From the NCBI RefSeq assembly GCF_026012015.1, contig NZ_BRXR01000001.1, positions 776,001 through 840,000 on the forward strand: a stretch of DNA of 64,000 nucleotides, given 5' to 3'. Within the stretch, counting starts at the first letter, position 1. Each line of letters starts with the position of its first letter. The position numbers and the translations under genes are program-made. The DNA comes from Clostridium omnivorum. GTDB taxonomy: Bacteria; Bacillota; Clostridia; Clostridiales; Clostridiaceae. Shown here one piece after another: positions 35,363 through 44,044 of this stretch. The notes below the pieces were generated by a model. It saw only the letters and a program-made list of their open reading frames with translations, did not search any database and had not been told where the DNA came from.

Positions 35363-35388
35363 AAAACCACTAAAATATTAGTGGTTTT
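35363..35388 (-). terminator. Intrinsic terminator inside the PTS locus
   Basis: An 11-bp stem (AAAACCACTAA / TTAGTGGTTTT) with a 4-nt loop is followed on the minus strand by six T. It lies five nt after the GrdB-like stop and divides the locus into an upstream PTS part and a downstream asparaginase-M20-cutC-mupG part. Confidence 0.85.
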
Positions 35389-35393
35389 CTACT

Positions 35394-35921
35394 TTAAAAA
35401 CAAATCTTATTGGTTAAAGAAGCAACATCCTCTTCATTGACTAAAGCCTTAGCCAATTGACACATATTCTTCAGTGAGTCATTCAATCCTATTCCACCTT
35501 TTTTAGGAGTAATTACTATATTTACTTTATCTTTAAAATTAGCAATTGTTTCCTCATTTTCAATAGACATTGCTGCAATAGCCGGAATACTTGTTGTTTT
35601 GTTTATATCGTATGCAACCTTAGCTGCCATACATGCATAATCTTTATAATTTAAAGCAGGTCCACACATCACTACATCAGGTTGTAGTTTATTAACCATA
35701 GCGCAAAGCTTCCTTGAAACCTCTTCAGGATTAGCTAAATATGTTCCATTTCCACAATAAAGACAAGCTATTATCTTACCATCAATTTCCTTCAAAAACG
35801 CCTCCATCATGATTGCTGGTCCTACAGGCTCTCGTTTTGCGCTTAGTGGTACCATTTTATCATCTTTAGTACCTGCCCCGGCTTGAATTTGATCATAAAT
35901 CATTATGATTTTAATTGACAT
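35394..35921 (-). CDS. Short GrdB-like protein
   Basis: A 175-residue protein resembling the N-terminal part of GrdB, the substrate-binding subunit of clostridial glycine/sarcosine/betaine reductase: ACLYCGNGTYLANPEEV and QPDVVMCGPALNYKDYACMAAKVAYDI follow the GrdB order CGDNYF... and GPAFNAGRYG.... The redox part with the UxxC motif is absent, and the frame ends at a plain TAA, so it is not a selenoprotein. Its role in a PTS locus is unknown. It follows the IIC gene by 13 nt (AGGAGATG site) and precedes a terminator. Confidence 0.65.
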   Translation of the reverse strand: MSIKIIMIYDQIQAGAGTKDDKMVPLSAKREPVGPAIMMEAFLKEIDGKIIACLYCGNGTYLANPEEVSRKLCAMVNKLQPDVVMCGPALNYKDYACMAAKVAYDINKTTSIPAIAAMSIENEETIANFKDKVNIVITPKKGGIGLNDSLKNMCQLAKALVNEEDVASLTNKICF

Positions 35922-35934
35922 ATGTGATCATCTC

Positions 35935-37293
35935 CTATAGGTCATCAAATGATAAATTCTCAAAGGAATCATCATCCTCTTCAACTGCTTTAGCTTCTTC
36001 ATTTATATATTGCTTATCCATAATTTTAATAAAAGGCATATATATGAATACTCCAAGAACTAATAATATAGCTTGCAATAATGCTCCTACCCAATTTGTA
36101 GCTAAAAAACCTGAAATAATTATTGGAGTTGTCCAAGGTATATTAACCCCATTACAAATAGGGACTAATTTTAAACTCATAGCAGCATATGAAATAACTA
36201 TATTCATTGTTGGCACTAGCATAAACGGTATCAGCATAGTAGGGTTTAGTACAATTGGTAAACCAAACACGATTGGCTCATTAATTCCAAAGATACCCGG
36301 TACTAAAGCTAATTTTCCTAGTTCCTTTATTCGTTTTGACTTGCAGAATAGTAACATTGCAATTAATAGTGACAAGGTAGATCCACATCCACCAAATGTT
36401 GCAAATAAATCTTGGAATTGTTGAGAAATAATATGTCCTTGTCCAACACCTGTTTTAAAGAACTCTAAATTCTCTGCAGTTAATGTTTGAAGTATAGGAT
36501 TGTATACAGCCCCTACTACAGATCCTCCATTTACTCCAAAGAACCAGAAAAGATGTAAGAAAATATATGCTGTAATCATTGCACCTAAAGTGTCACCTAA
36601 ATTCATTAGTGGCAGCTGCAAGAATTTAAAGACAATAGTGAAAACATCTGTTTTAAAAAATCCGAAAAATAAATTAATTAGAAAGAATACCGTAATAACT
36701 AAACCAGCAGGTATTAACGCTGCGAAGGATTGCACAACTGTCGGTGGAACACCAGCAGGCATTTTAATTATCCAGCCTTTGCGTTCAGCAAAGGAATAAA
36801 TATGAACCGCTAAAAATGCACTAATAATACCTATAAATATTCCCTTTGCTCCTACCCAGCCAAGTGGAAGACCACCACCTAAAAATACCTGAACTGGATC
36901 TGAAATACCCTTAACTTGTACTTTACCAGAAACTCCATAAGGCATAATTAAGAACCAAGCCATAATTGATACTGCAGCACCAAAAATAGGATTTGTTTTC
37001 ATTTGTTTAGCAAAAGAATATCCTATACCCAGCACAGCAAATATTGCCATTATGGAAAATGTGGCATCAGCTGGCTTTCCAAAATAAGCAGCTAATGTAG
37101 AACCGTTAACATTTACTGACTCTAACCAATTTGTCCATGCAGGAATTGGGAAGTTTGCAATTAATAAAAATAATGAACCTACAATTAATAACGGTGTAGA
37201 TACTAAAAACCCATCACGAATAGCAATTAAATATTTATTCTTACCTATCGATTCAGCTAATGGCATTAATACTTTTTCTAACCACTTAAGCAT
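35935..37293 (-). CDS. PTS lactose/cellobiose-family IIC permease
   Basis: A 452-residue permease with about 10 membrane helices. MLKWLEKVLMPLAESIGKN followed by RDGFLVSTPLLIVGSLFLL is the standard N-terminus of CelB/LacE-type IIC, and FGINEPIVFGLPIVLNP is the conserved substrate-site loop. It imports and phosphorylates a beta-linked sugar with the IIA and IIB encoded just upstream. The start ATG follows GAGAGGGGTGG. Confidence 0.92.
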   Translation of the reverse strand: MLKWLEKVLMPLAESIGKNKYLIAIRDGFLVSTPLLIVGSLFLLIANFPIPAWTNWLESVNVNGSTLAAYFGKPADATFSIMAIFAVLGIGYSFAKQMKTNPIFGAAVSIMAWFLIMPYGVSGKVQVKGISDPVQVFLGGGLPLGWVGAKGIFIGIISAFLAVHIYSFAERKGWIIKMPAGVPPTVVQSFAALIPAGLVITVFFLINLFFGFFKTDVFTIVFKFLQLPLMNLGDTLGAMITAYIFLHLFWFFGVNGGSVVGAVYNPILQTLTAENLEFFKTGVGQGHIISQQFQDLFATFGGCGSTLSLLIAMLLFCKSKRIKELGKLALVPGIFGINEPIVFGLPIVLNPTMLIPFMLVPTMNIVISYAAMSLKLVPICNGVNIPWTTPIIISGFLATNWVGALLQAILLVLGVFIYMPFIKIMDKQYINEEAKAVEEDDDSFENLSFDDL

Positions 37294-37381
37294 ATTTTCC
37301 ACCCCTCTCAATTATTAACAATTTAGTATTCACAATGCTATGTCATAAAGTGATTACTAAATTACACAAACATACGAAAAA

Positions 37382-37705
37382 TCATTTTTTTGCTGCTTTT
37401 ATTAGGTTTATTGCAGCCTTCAAAACCTTTTTAGCATTCATCATACCATAGTCTGTATGGTCGATAACAGCAATTGGTATACCCATAGCTCCAAAATCGT
37501 TTACAGTTTTCTCATACAAGTACTTTACTTGTGGTCCAAGTAAAATACAGTCAGGATGAAGTGTTTTAATGATTTCGTCTAACTCATTATGCGGAAAAGC
37601 TTTCACTTCAATTGGTAGTGAGTTCTCATTAGCAACATCCTGCATTTTACTCGCTAATATACTTGTAGACATTCCGGCACTACAAAACAAATAGATTTTT
37701 TTCAT
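37382..37705 (-). CDS. PTS lactose/cellobiose-family IIB
   Basis: A 107-residue IIB: MKKIYLFCSAGMSTSILASKM carries the phosphorylated Cys at position 8 in its loop. It accepts phosphate from IIA and passes it to the sugar on IIC. The start is the ATG with AAAGGAGAG upstream, not the 26-codon longer frame. Confidence 0.92.
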   Translation of the reverse strand: MKKIYLFCSAGMSTSILASKMQDVANENSLPIEVKAFPHNELDEIIKTLHPDCILLGPQVKYLYEKTVNDFGAMGIPIAVIDHTDYGMMNAKKVLKAAINLIKAAKK

Positions 37706-37783
37706 TTTTAACTCTCCTTTCCATAAATAATTAATAAATAGACATTGATAAAAACTGCTTATATGATTAATTGGTTTAAGCAA

Positions 37784-38110
37784 TTATTTCTTATTCTCTA
37801 AAGCAACAATCCGTTCATAGGCCTCAATTAATTCATTTGCAATAATCTTGCATGTTTCAACGGACATTAATTGATCTTCTGCATGTAGTAATAATAAGTT
37901 TGGACTTACCTTATTATCTTCTGCTTCTTGCTGAATTAATTTAGAATGAACACTATGACCCTCAGTAAAATATGATTCACCTTCATTAATACAAATTTCT
38001 GCTTTTTTAAAATCACCTTTCTTAGCTTCTTTAATTGCTTCAATGAAACTATTTTTAGCCATTCCTGCGGCTGATATGATTTGAAAGCATGATAGCTCTA
38101 ATCCCTCCAT
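37784..38110 (-). CDS. PTS lactose/cellobiose-family IIA
   Basis: A 108-residue helical IIA: FQIISAAGMAKNSFIEAIKEAKKGDF at the N-terminus and LLLLHAEDQLMSVETC, where His is the phosphorylated residue. It is the first PTS gene of the unit and is preceded by a TTCATA-N17-TACTAT promoter and a TTCCTA-N4-TAGGAA site, so the PTS genes can be started independently of the regulator and RDD genes. Confidence 0.92.
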   Translation of the reverse strand: MEGLELSCFQIISAAGMAKNSFIEAIKEAKKGDFKKAEICINEGESYFTEGHSVHSKLIQQEAEDNKVSPNLLLLHAEDQLMSVETCKIIANELIEAYERIVALENKK

Positions 38111-38134
38111 AGTTGTCCCTCCTTTCTGTTACTT

Positions 38135-38163
38135 ATAGTATAAGCCTTTAATATCACTATGAA
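38135..38163 (-). promoter_or_regulatory. Promoter of the PTS genes
   Basis: On the minus strand TTCATA, 17 nt and TACTAT precede the IIA gene. The -35 box is weak, as expected for an activator-dependent promoter, and the palindrome at 38175-38192 lies about 12 nt upstream of it. Confidence 0.6.
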
Positions 38164-38174
38164 CTTCATTCTTC

Positions 38175-38192
38175 CTTCCTACTATTAGGAAG
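38175..38192. promoter_or_regulatory. Candidate operator, TTCCTA-N4-TAGGAA, copy 2
   Basis: CTTCCTA-CTAT-TAGGAAG, a 7-bp inverted repeat with a 4-nt spacer, overlaps the last codons of the RDD gene and lies 65 nt before the IIA start. The same half-sites and spacing occur at 40782-40799. Confidence 0.6.
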
Positions 38193-38775
38193 TACTACTA
38201 ACACTTAACACTGTGGTATTAGAAATAAAATCATGAATAGCCCTATGATCATTTCTAAATAAAACAAACAATGCTGATAAAATACTTATTGCAATTCCTA
38301 TATACATAAGTGGGGTAATTAAATTAATATTGCTTACTAGGGACAGAATTTGATGAAAAAGATTGCTTGGAAATATGAGAGCTCCTTCAACTAAAAATAT
38401 GCCAATTATTTGTCTTAAAAATAAATCCTTAAACCTGACAGTATCACAGCCAGATTTAGCTATCTTAAAATGGCACCATCTTTTACCTAAGGTTTGTCCA
38501 TTCCATATCACTAAAGGCACAATCATATAGTAAAAAAATGCAAATAATAAACCTAAGCTTCCAGATAAAATTGCATATTGTCTAGGGTACTGAAATAGAT
38601 TTACGTTCAAATTCTGCGTATCTGTTACCTTCATATATATCATTACCATTGGTAATGACGTAAAAATGCTTCCTAAATACCAATCAACCATATATGCAAC
38701 AAGGCGCTTCCAGGTTGGCACATCGCAGGAAGCAGCTAGTTTATTTGGATCAAATGATTTTCTTTCTTTTTTCAT
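38185..38775 (-). CDS. RDD-family membrane protein
   Basis: A 196-residue protein with about four hydrophobic helices. PTWKRLVAYMVDWYLGSIF holds the R/D/D signature near the N-terminus, and NGQTLGKRWCHFKIAK is the family's conserved loop. RDD proteins have no settled function; some are proposed to be ion exchangers or accessory transport proteins. It lies 20 nt after the PRD regulator gene and before the PTS genes. Confidence 0.78.
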   Translation of the reverse strand: MKKERKSFDPNKLAASCDVPTWKRLVAYMVDWYLGSIFTSLPMVMIYMKVTDTQNLNVNLFQYPRQYAILSGSLGLLFAFFYYMIVPLVIWNGQTLGKRWCHFKIAKSGCDTVRFKDLFLRQIIGIFLVEGALIFPSNLFHQILSLVSNINLITPLMYIGIAISILSALFVLFRNDHRAIHDFISNTTVLSVSSTS

Positions 38776-38795
38776 ATCTTCACCTTCTAATAAAA

Positions 38796-40730
38796 TTATT
38801 TTAAGACTTGATCTATAAATTCCTTATAGTCATTTACCTCTAACAATCTTGCAAATTGCTCAGTATTAGAAATTACATTACTAAGCCAATCAAAGAAAAT
38901 CTTTAGTATTTTATAATCGTCTTTATTAATTGCAAATAGGATTACAAGCCTTACATCAAAGCTCCCCCATTTAATTGGTCTATTAAGTATTGCAATACTT
39001 AATGCTGATTGTTTTATAAAGGTTTCATTAAGACTATGAGGTGTTGCAAATCCATAATCAAAAGATGTTGCAGACATTTTTTCTCTTTGTAATACACTAT
39101 TTTCAAAGGATTCATTTACGTATCCCTTTTCATGTAAGTTGTCGCACATTTTTTTTATAAGCTCCTCAGGACTACCTGCATCAACATGTATATAGAAGAA
39201 CTCTCTCTTAATCAGCTTCAATACTAACAGATTGAAATTATCGTGACATCTAATCTTGTCTAAATTATTTAGTGCTTGGAAAATTTTATTTTCGTCTTCA
39301 TAATTTACAAATAAAGAGATCTGCTCTGTTAAAATGCGTAAATTATGTTTTAAAGGAAGAGTTGTTAAAATTAGATCAGGCTTTAAAGTAGCAATTGCTG
39401 ATTTCTCAAAGAAACTCATACATTCGACGATCTCCATACGATCACCAAATCGATTTGTAATTTTCTGTAGACATAAATTAGCTAGACCTTCATCTCGAGG
39501 ATGAATCATAACCACTTTATACTTATATGAAATATTAGCTCTAGCATAGGCAACTCCTAGGTGTAAAGCTATAAATGCTATTTCATTTTCACTGATATGC
39601 ATATGAAGCTTTTCCTCTAAGAGTTCACAAACTCTTACCCCCATCTCAAATACTAACGGGTAGTTATGTTTAATTTCTTGTAAGTACAGATTATCAATTT
39701 CAATATTCTTCTTACACCTTTCTATTAATGATGTAAGATGCATTTCTAATCCATTCTTAAGTTCATTATCACAACTAAAGTCCACATCAAAGGTTTTATT
39801 TATATCATCAAATATCTCTATTAATATACTAGGAATAGAATAATTATTTTGAATTTCTGATAGGTTATTTGTGTATACAGTCCGCTTTTTTCCAAGTAAT
39901 AATAAAGCAAGTAAAACTACTTCATCCTCAACAACTCTAATTCTTATTTTTGCAGCAACTTTTTCAAAGAATACTTTTGCAATTTTATATTCCAAACTAT
40001 TTCTTAGTTCATCAGTATTCCGCTCAGTTTTTATATATTTAAATCGAAGAATACGTTCAATTGCGATTCCTATATGCATTATAATCATAGTAAAAGTTAA
40101 TTCACGAATATGGTAGTTATATTCCTTCAAAGTATCCTCTAAAATATCCTTTACTTGAATCAAATCAAAATCCTTATAAAAAGAAGCAATTTTATTTAAA
40201 TTTAAAAAGTTACCTTTGATTTCACTTTCCAATAGGTCTCTATAAAGTTTACGTTTTTGTTCTTCTTTTCCTATTAAACTTATATAATTTTTACTTCTAA
40301 TAAGCTTTAAACTCTCATATGCCTCAATCATCTTCTTTATTTTTTTAATATCATTATCAATTGAATAACCTGATACAAATACTTTATCCTGTAAAAATGT
40401 GAGATTAATCTCGTTTCGTTCAAATAACAATTCTTTAATAATATAATTGCATCGTTCTTCTGAAGTCTGAGGAATAGCTTCACAGGTTTCAATATCTAAG
40501 CTTTGAAAATTATCTTCATTCATTTTATATCCTAGTCTTATATTGGACTCAATTAACACATCTTCATAAAATTCATTTATATTAGCAATATCACTTCGGA
40601 TAGTCCGATCTGACACACCTAATACTTTAGCTAATTCTTTACCTATAACCCATCCTCTATTATCATGCATATATAAGATAATTTTTTCTTGCCTCTTATT
40701 TAACACCTTATTACCTCTTTCTTTAATCAT
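38796..40730 (-). CDS. PRD-containing transcriptional activator (LicR/MtlR type)
   Basis: A 644-residue regulator: an N-terminal HTH_11 (about 10-60, WVIGKELAKVLGVSDRTIRSDI), a second HTH-like region, PRD1 (about 190-290, MIIMHIGIAIERI with a candidate phospho-His), PRD2 (about 300-400, AFIALHLGVAYAR), a IIB-like domain (about 405-500, no obvious phospho-Cys) and a C-terminal IIA-like domain (about 500-640, GFATPHSL with a candidate phospho-His). The HTH at the start means it binds DNA rather than RNA. It probably activates the PTS genes. Alternative start: GTG eight codons in, with AGAGGTAATAAG upstream. Confidence 0.87.
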   Translation of the reverse strand: MIKERGNKVLNKRQEKIILYMHDNRGWVIGKELAKVLGVSDRTIRSDIANINEFYEDVLIESNIRLGYKMNEDNFQSLDIETCEAIPQTSEERCNYIIKELLFERNEINLTFLQDKVFVSGYSIDNDIKKIKKMIEAYESLKLIRSKNYISLIGKEEQKRKLYRDLLESEIKGNFLNLNKIASFYKDFDLIQVKDILEDTLKEYNYHIRELTFTMIIMHIGIAIERILRFKYIKTERNTDELRNSLEYKIAKVFFEKVAAKIRIRVVEDEVVLLALLLLGKKRTVYTNNLSEIQNNYSIPSILIEIFDDINKTFDVDFSCDNELKNGLEMHLTSLIERCKKNIEIDNLYLQEIKHNYPLVFEMGVRVCELLEEKLHMHISENEIAFIALHLGVAYARANISYKYKVVMIHPRDEGLANLCLQKITNRFGDRMEIVECMSFFEKSAIATLKPDLILTTLPLKHNLRILTEQISLFVNYEDENKIFQALNNLDKIRCHDNFNLLVLKLIKREFFYIHVDAGSPEELIKKMCDNLHEKGYVNESFENSVLQREKMSATSFDYGFATPHSLNETFIKQSALSIAILNRPIKWGSFDVRLVILFAINKDDYKILKIFFDWLSNVISNTEQFARLLEVNDYKEFIDQVLK

Positions 40731-40781
40731 AATTTCTCTTTTTTATTATATCTCAATATAGTTAATCTTATATTGATTAAA

Positions 40782-40799
40782 TTTCCTAGCACTAGGAAA
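40782..40799. promoter_or_regulatory. Candidate operator, TTCCTA-N4-TAGGAA, copy 1
   Basis: TTTCCTA-GCAC-TAGGAAA lies 52 nt upstream of the regulator start, just above a minus-strand TATAAT box at 40745-40750. Core and spacer length equal the site before the IIA gene. Confidence 0.6.
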
Positions 40800-40865
40800 C
40801 TAAAATTGGATTTACTCAAACATAGTGTCTATCTTCAATATGTATTTTTTCTTGAACATAAAAAA

Positions 40866-40893
40866 ATAACCCCTTAAAGGAGTTACTTTTTTA
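40866..40893 (-). terminator. Terminator after the CBS-ACT gene
   Basis: On the minus strand GTAACTCC, a short A/T loop and GGGGTTAT are followed by TTTTTTT, immediately downstream of the CBS-ACT stop. Confidence 0.6.
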
Positions 40894-40899
40894 TTTTAA

Positions 40900-41520
40900 T
40901 TATTGAATTTTAAATCCTGCCTCTTTAACCTTTTCCAGTATTCCTTGGAAGTTTTCAGTTCTTATTCTAATTACTATTTCCTTAACCTCTGTAACGCTCT
41001 TTGGATCAACTACTACAAAGCTTATAATATCTCCATTATTTTCTGCGATGATTTTTGAAAGCTTTGATACCTGTCCTGGAATATCATAAGCTATAACTGC
41101 TAATCTTCTACCTTTGTTTAGTCCAAATAATTCTGTAAACTCATGGAATATTGCATGATGTGTAACAATGCCTTTAAATACATCATTTTCATCAATAACA
41201 GCTACAAATGCAATATTTTTTACTTCTAAAAAATGAGCTGCTTTTTCCATTTGATCTAGTGGATGAATTGAAGGTACATCTGTTCTCATTACATCTTTTA
41301 CTAAAAAGTCAGATAATAAGTACTCTTTATCTAATGATTTTTCAAAGTAGAAGGCATATATTCTATCTTTGGAAATAGAACCATAAAATTTTTCTCCCTC
41401 TGCTACCGGAATCGATAAAAAGTTGTTCTCATCTATTATTTCTAACGCCCTCTTAATAGTGTCCTTTGGTGTGATTGTCACTAATTGACTTGTTGGAAGC
41501 ATTAAATTTTTAACAAACAT
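40900..41520 (-). CDS. CBS-CBS-ACT domain protein (AcuB-like)
   Basis: A 206-residue cytosolic protein: two CBS motifs (about 1-60 and 70-130; PTSQLVTITPKDTIKRALEII and VMRTDVPSIHPLDQMEKAAHFL) that probably bind an adenine nucleotide, then an ACT domain (about 140-206, AVIAYDIPGQVSKLSKIIAENNGDI) that probably binds a small ligand. AcuB-like proteins are thought to be metabolic regulators; the target is unknown. The start follows AAGGAGGAAAACATT. Confidence 0.85.
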   Translation of the reverse strand: MFVKNLMLPTSQLVTITPKDTIKRALEIIDENNFLSIPVAEGEKFYGSISKDRIYAFYFEKSLDKEYLLSDFLVKDVMRTDVPSIHPLDQMEKAAHFLEVKNIAFVAVIDENDVFKGIVTHHAIFHEFTELFGLNKGRRLAVIAYDIPGQVSKLSKIIAENNGDIISFVVVDPKSVTEVKEIVIRIRTENFQGILEKVKEAGFKIQ

Positions 41521-41623
41521 ATAATGTTTTCCTCCTTATACATACATATATCATATTATACATCAAAGCAGAACATAGTTACAAATTATTTGTTTCTTTT
41601 CTGCTTATCTTTTAATAATACTT

Positions 41624-42577
41624 TTACCTGCTTATTCCTCTTTTTTCAACAAGCTGAGATAAACTTTTCAGGTTGGCATCCAATATGTCTAGATACTTTA
41701 GATCGTCCCTATATACAATTATATTAACTAGCTGCATATTATATTTATTAATTATATTTTCGTTTGCTTTTATCTTTTCTTCATTATCACATAAAAAAAT
41801 AATTTTACTCTTATCTTTTAATTCCTTATCTAACTTATCCGCTTGAGACTGTGTATCTTCTTTTGAACTAACTCCATAATTATAAACTTTTACAGCTTTA
41901 ATTCCTAAATACTTGGTGAAGTAATCCATATCCTCCCCATCTACAACAAAGGTATAATCCCCCAGTTTTCCTGAAACATCCTTTGCCTTTTTTTCATATG
42001 GTTCAATGTTTTTTAAGGCATCTGAAAAGTTTTCCTCATAAAAATCTCTGTTTTTTGAATCCTTATCCTGTAGAGCATTTTTGATATTTGAAAGACAAGC
42101 TTTGTAATTATCAACATTAAGCCAGTAATATGGATTTTCTTTTATTACAATATCATTAATTTTGGTTTCCTTTTCGTAATTAATAAGTTTTATTCCTCTA
42201 GACCCATTTATTATTCCTACTTTGCTCTTTGACAATTTATCCTGAAAATCGGCTATCCATGTTTCAAATCCTGCTCCAGAATATATGAACAAGTCTTTTT
42301 TACTTATGTTTCCTATACTATCATCAGTAAACTGGAAATTGTAAATTCCATCACGAGAAGTAAACATAAAGTCCACTAAATGCTTTTCTTTCACTAAATC
42401 CTTTACCATATAATATAAATGTTTATCTGTGGTCTCTATATTTAATACAGTTTCCTTTTCCTTTTTTTCATTTGCAGCAGCATTATTTTGTTCAACAGAA
42501 ATGGGCTTTACTGAACATGCGCTTAATATTATAACTATAAATATCAATGAAAATATATATATAAACTTTGCTTTCAA
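41624..42577 (-). CDS. ZnuA-like lipoprotein with missing metal ligands
   Basis: A 317-residue lipoprotein (lipobox LSAC) with the fold pattern of cluster A-I metal-binding proteins: ISKKDLFIYSGAGFETWIADFQ, then NPYYWLNVDNYKACLSNI, the central long helix and VVDGEDMDYFTKYLGIKAV. In ZnuA/PsaA these positions carry His (DPHVWLD and HxAF...); here they are Tyr and Asp, so the usual Zn2+/Mn2+ site is not visible. No ABC permease or ATPase is adjacent. The start is set at a TTG, since GAGGTG is five nt upstream of it; a GTG three codons earlier overlaps that site. Confidence 0.75.
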   Translation of the reverse strand: MKAKFIYIFSLIFIVIILSACSVKPISVEQNNAAANEKKEKETVLNIETTDKHLYYMVKDLVKEKHLVDFMFTSRDGIYNFQFTDDSIGNISKKDLFIYSGAGFETWIADFQDKLSKSKVGIINGSRGIKLINYEKETKINDIVIKENPYYWLNVDNYKACLSNIKNALQDKDSKNRDFYEENFSDALKNIEPYEKKAKDVSGKLGDYTFVVDGEDMDYFTKYLGIKAVKVYNYGVSSKEDTQSQADKLDKELKDKSKIIFLCDNEEKIKANENIINKYNMQLVNIIVYRDDLKYLDILDANLKSLSQLVEKRGISR

Positions 42578-42782
42578 AGCTTTCACCTCTTAATTTACAC
42601 CCTATGTATATTCAACTATTATTTTACATAATGTTGTCTTATAATGCAAACATATCTTTATTATGTAAGCAGCTACCTTTAGACCTTCTTCTACATTTAA
42701 TGCTAAAATAAATAAGTATATTCCACAAATCAAAACTATATGGTAAAATAATGATACAATTTGTATTTACGAGGTACTTATC

Positions 42783-44021
42783 ATGTATATAAGTTTAGAA
42801 AAAACTATTAGAGCTATGTCCATAGCCTTAGATTTAGCTGAAATAAGTTCGTCTTTAGATGCCAGTATTCTTAAATCAAATAACGGAGAAACTTATTCAG
42901 AACATACATTTTTGCATCATTCAAAAAAAGTTACATATATTTCTCTTGAAATTGGAAAAGTATTGAACTTAACCTCAAGTGAATTAGAAGAATTGTATGT
43001 AACTACTTTATTACACGACATTGGAGCTGCCAATAATGTTATTTGCAGCCATTATGCTTCAGAGACAGTTGAAGCTCATTGTGTTTTAGGTGCATCAATA
43101 ACTAGCCATTTCCCCATATTTAGTAATATCGGTGATACTATACTATATCACCATGAAAATTATAACGGTACAGGACCTATGAAGCTGAAAGGTGATGATA
43201 TTCCTATACAAAGTCAAATAATTCATCTTGCAGATTTGTTAGAGTTCTCCTACGATGAAAAACTTCCTTCATTTAAGCAAAGGGATAAAATTACAGACAT
43301 AATTAGTTCTTTAGAAGGTTCTACTTTTTCAAGTACTTTAATTTCCGCTTTTTTAAAGGTATCATCTAAAGATATATTTTGGTTTAACTTAGAAACTATA
43401 GCTTCTATGGACTTTATACTAGATAACATTGCTCCTAGTTTGGATATATACATAGATTTAGATCAATTTGAAAACATTGCAGTTATTTTTTCAAGAATAA
43501 TAGATAGTAAAAGTAAATTTACCGCTTCCCATTCCATTGGCATATCAGAATTGGCCTATAAAGTTTCCTCCTTTATAGGTTATGATGAGGAAAAGTGCAA
43601 AAAGATGAGAATCGCTGGTCTTTTACATGATATTGGCAAACTAGCTATACCTTCAAGTATATTAGATAAAAATGATAGTCTTACAAAAGATGAATTTGCT
43701 ATTATAAAATCACATGTATATTATACAAAAATAATTCTTGATAAAATTGAGGACATACCTTATATAGCTGACTGGGCCTCAAATCATCATGAGAAATTGA
43801 ACGGAAATGGATATCCCAGGTCCTTGACTGCTGAAGAAATTAGTGAAGAATCAAGAATTATCGGTGTATGTGATATTTATCAAGCTTTAACTGAAGATAG
43901 ACCATACAGAAAGGGACTTGATAAGGGAAAAGCATTTTCAATACTTGATGGTATGGTTGCTGATAATTTTATATGTGAGAAATCAGTAGAGCTTTTAAAA
44001 GAAGCTTTAAATAAGCAATAA
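42783..44021 (+). CDS. Tandem HD/HD-GYP protein
   Basis: A 412-residue protein with two HD-type domains. The first (about 35-180) has LLHDIGAAN, HHENYNGTGPM and HLADLLEF: the metal ligands are there, but the HDxGK Lys is Ala and GYP reads GP. The second (about 220-410) is complete: LLHDIGKLA, HHEKLNGNGYP, CDIYQAL. The second probably hydrolyses c-di-GMP; the first may be catalytically weak. No membrane helix or sensor domain is present. It is followed by a terminator. Confidence 0.82.
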   Translation: MYISLEKTIRAMSIALDLAEISSSLDASILKSNNGETYSEHTFLHHSKKVTYISLEIGKVLNLTSSELEELYVTTLLHDIGAANNVICSHYASETVEAHCVLGASITSHFPIFSNIGDTILYHHENYNGTGPMKLKGDDIPIQSQIIHLADLLEFSYDEKLPSFKQRDKITDIISSLEGSTFSSTLISAFLKVSSKDIFWFNLETIASMDFILDNIAPSLDIYIDLDQFENIAVIFSRIIDSKSKFTASHSIGISELAYKVSSFIGYDEEKCKKMRIAGLLHDIGKLAIPSSILDKNDSLTKDEFAIIKSHVYYTKIILDKIEDIPYIADWASNHHEKLNGNGYPRSLTAEEISEESRIIGVCDIYQALTEDRPYRKGLDKGKAFSILDGMVADNFICEKSVELLKEALNKQ

Positions 44022-44044
44022 AGGTAATCGCTAGATTACCTTTA
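44021..44044 (+). terminator. Intrinsic terminator of the tandem HD gene
   Basis: The stem AAAGGTAATC / GATTACCTTT with loop GCTA is followed by ATTGTTTT and begins at the stop codon. Confidence 0.75.

Noticed and set aside
35394-35396. Possible selenocysteine read-through in the GrdB-like gene
   Set aside because: The stop is TAA, an intrinsic terminator follows at once, and no GrdB continuation is seen downstream.
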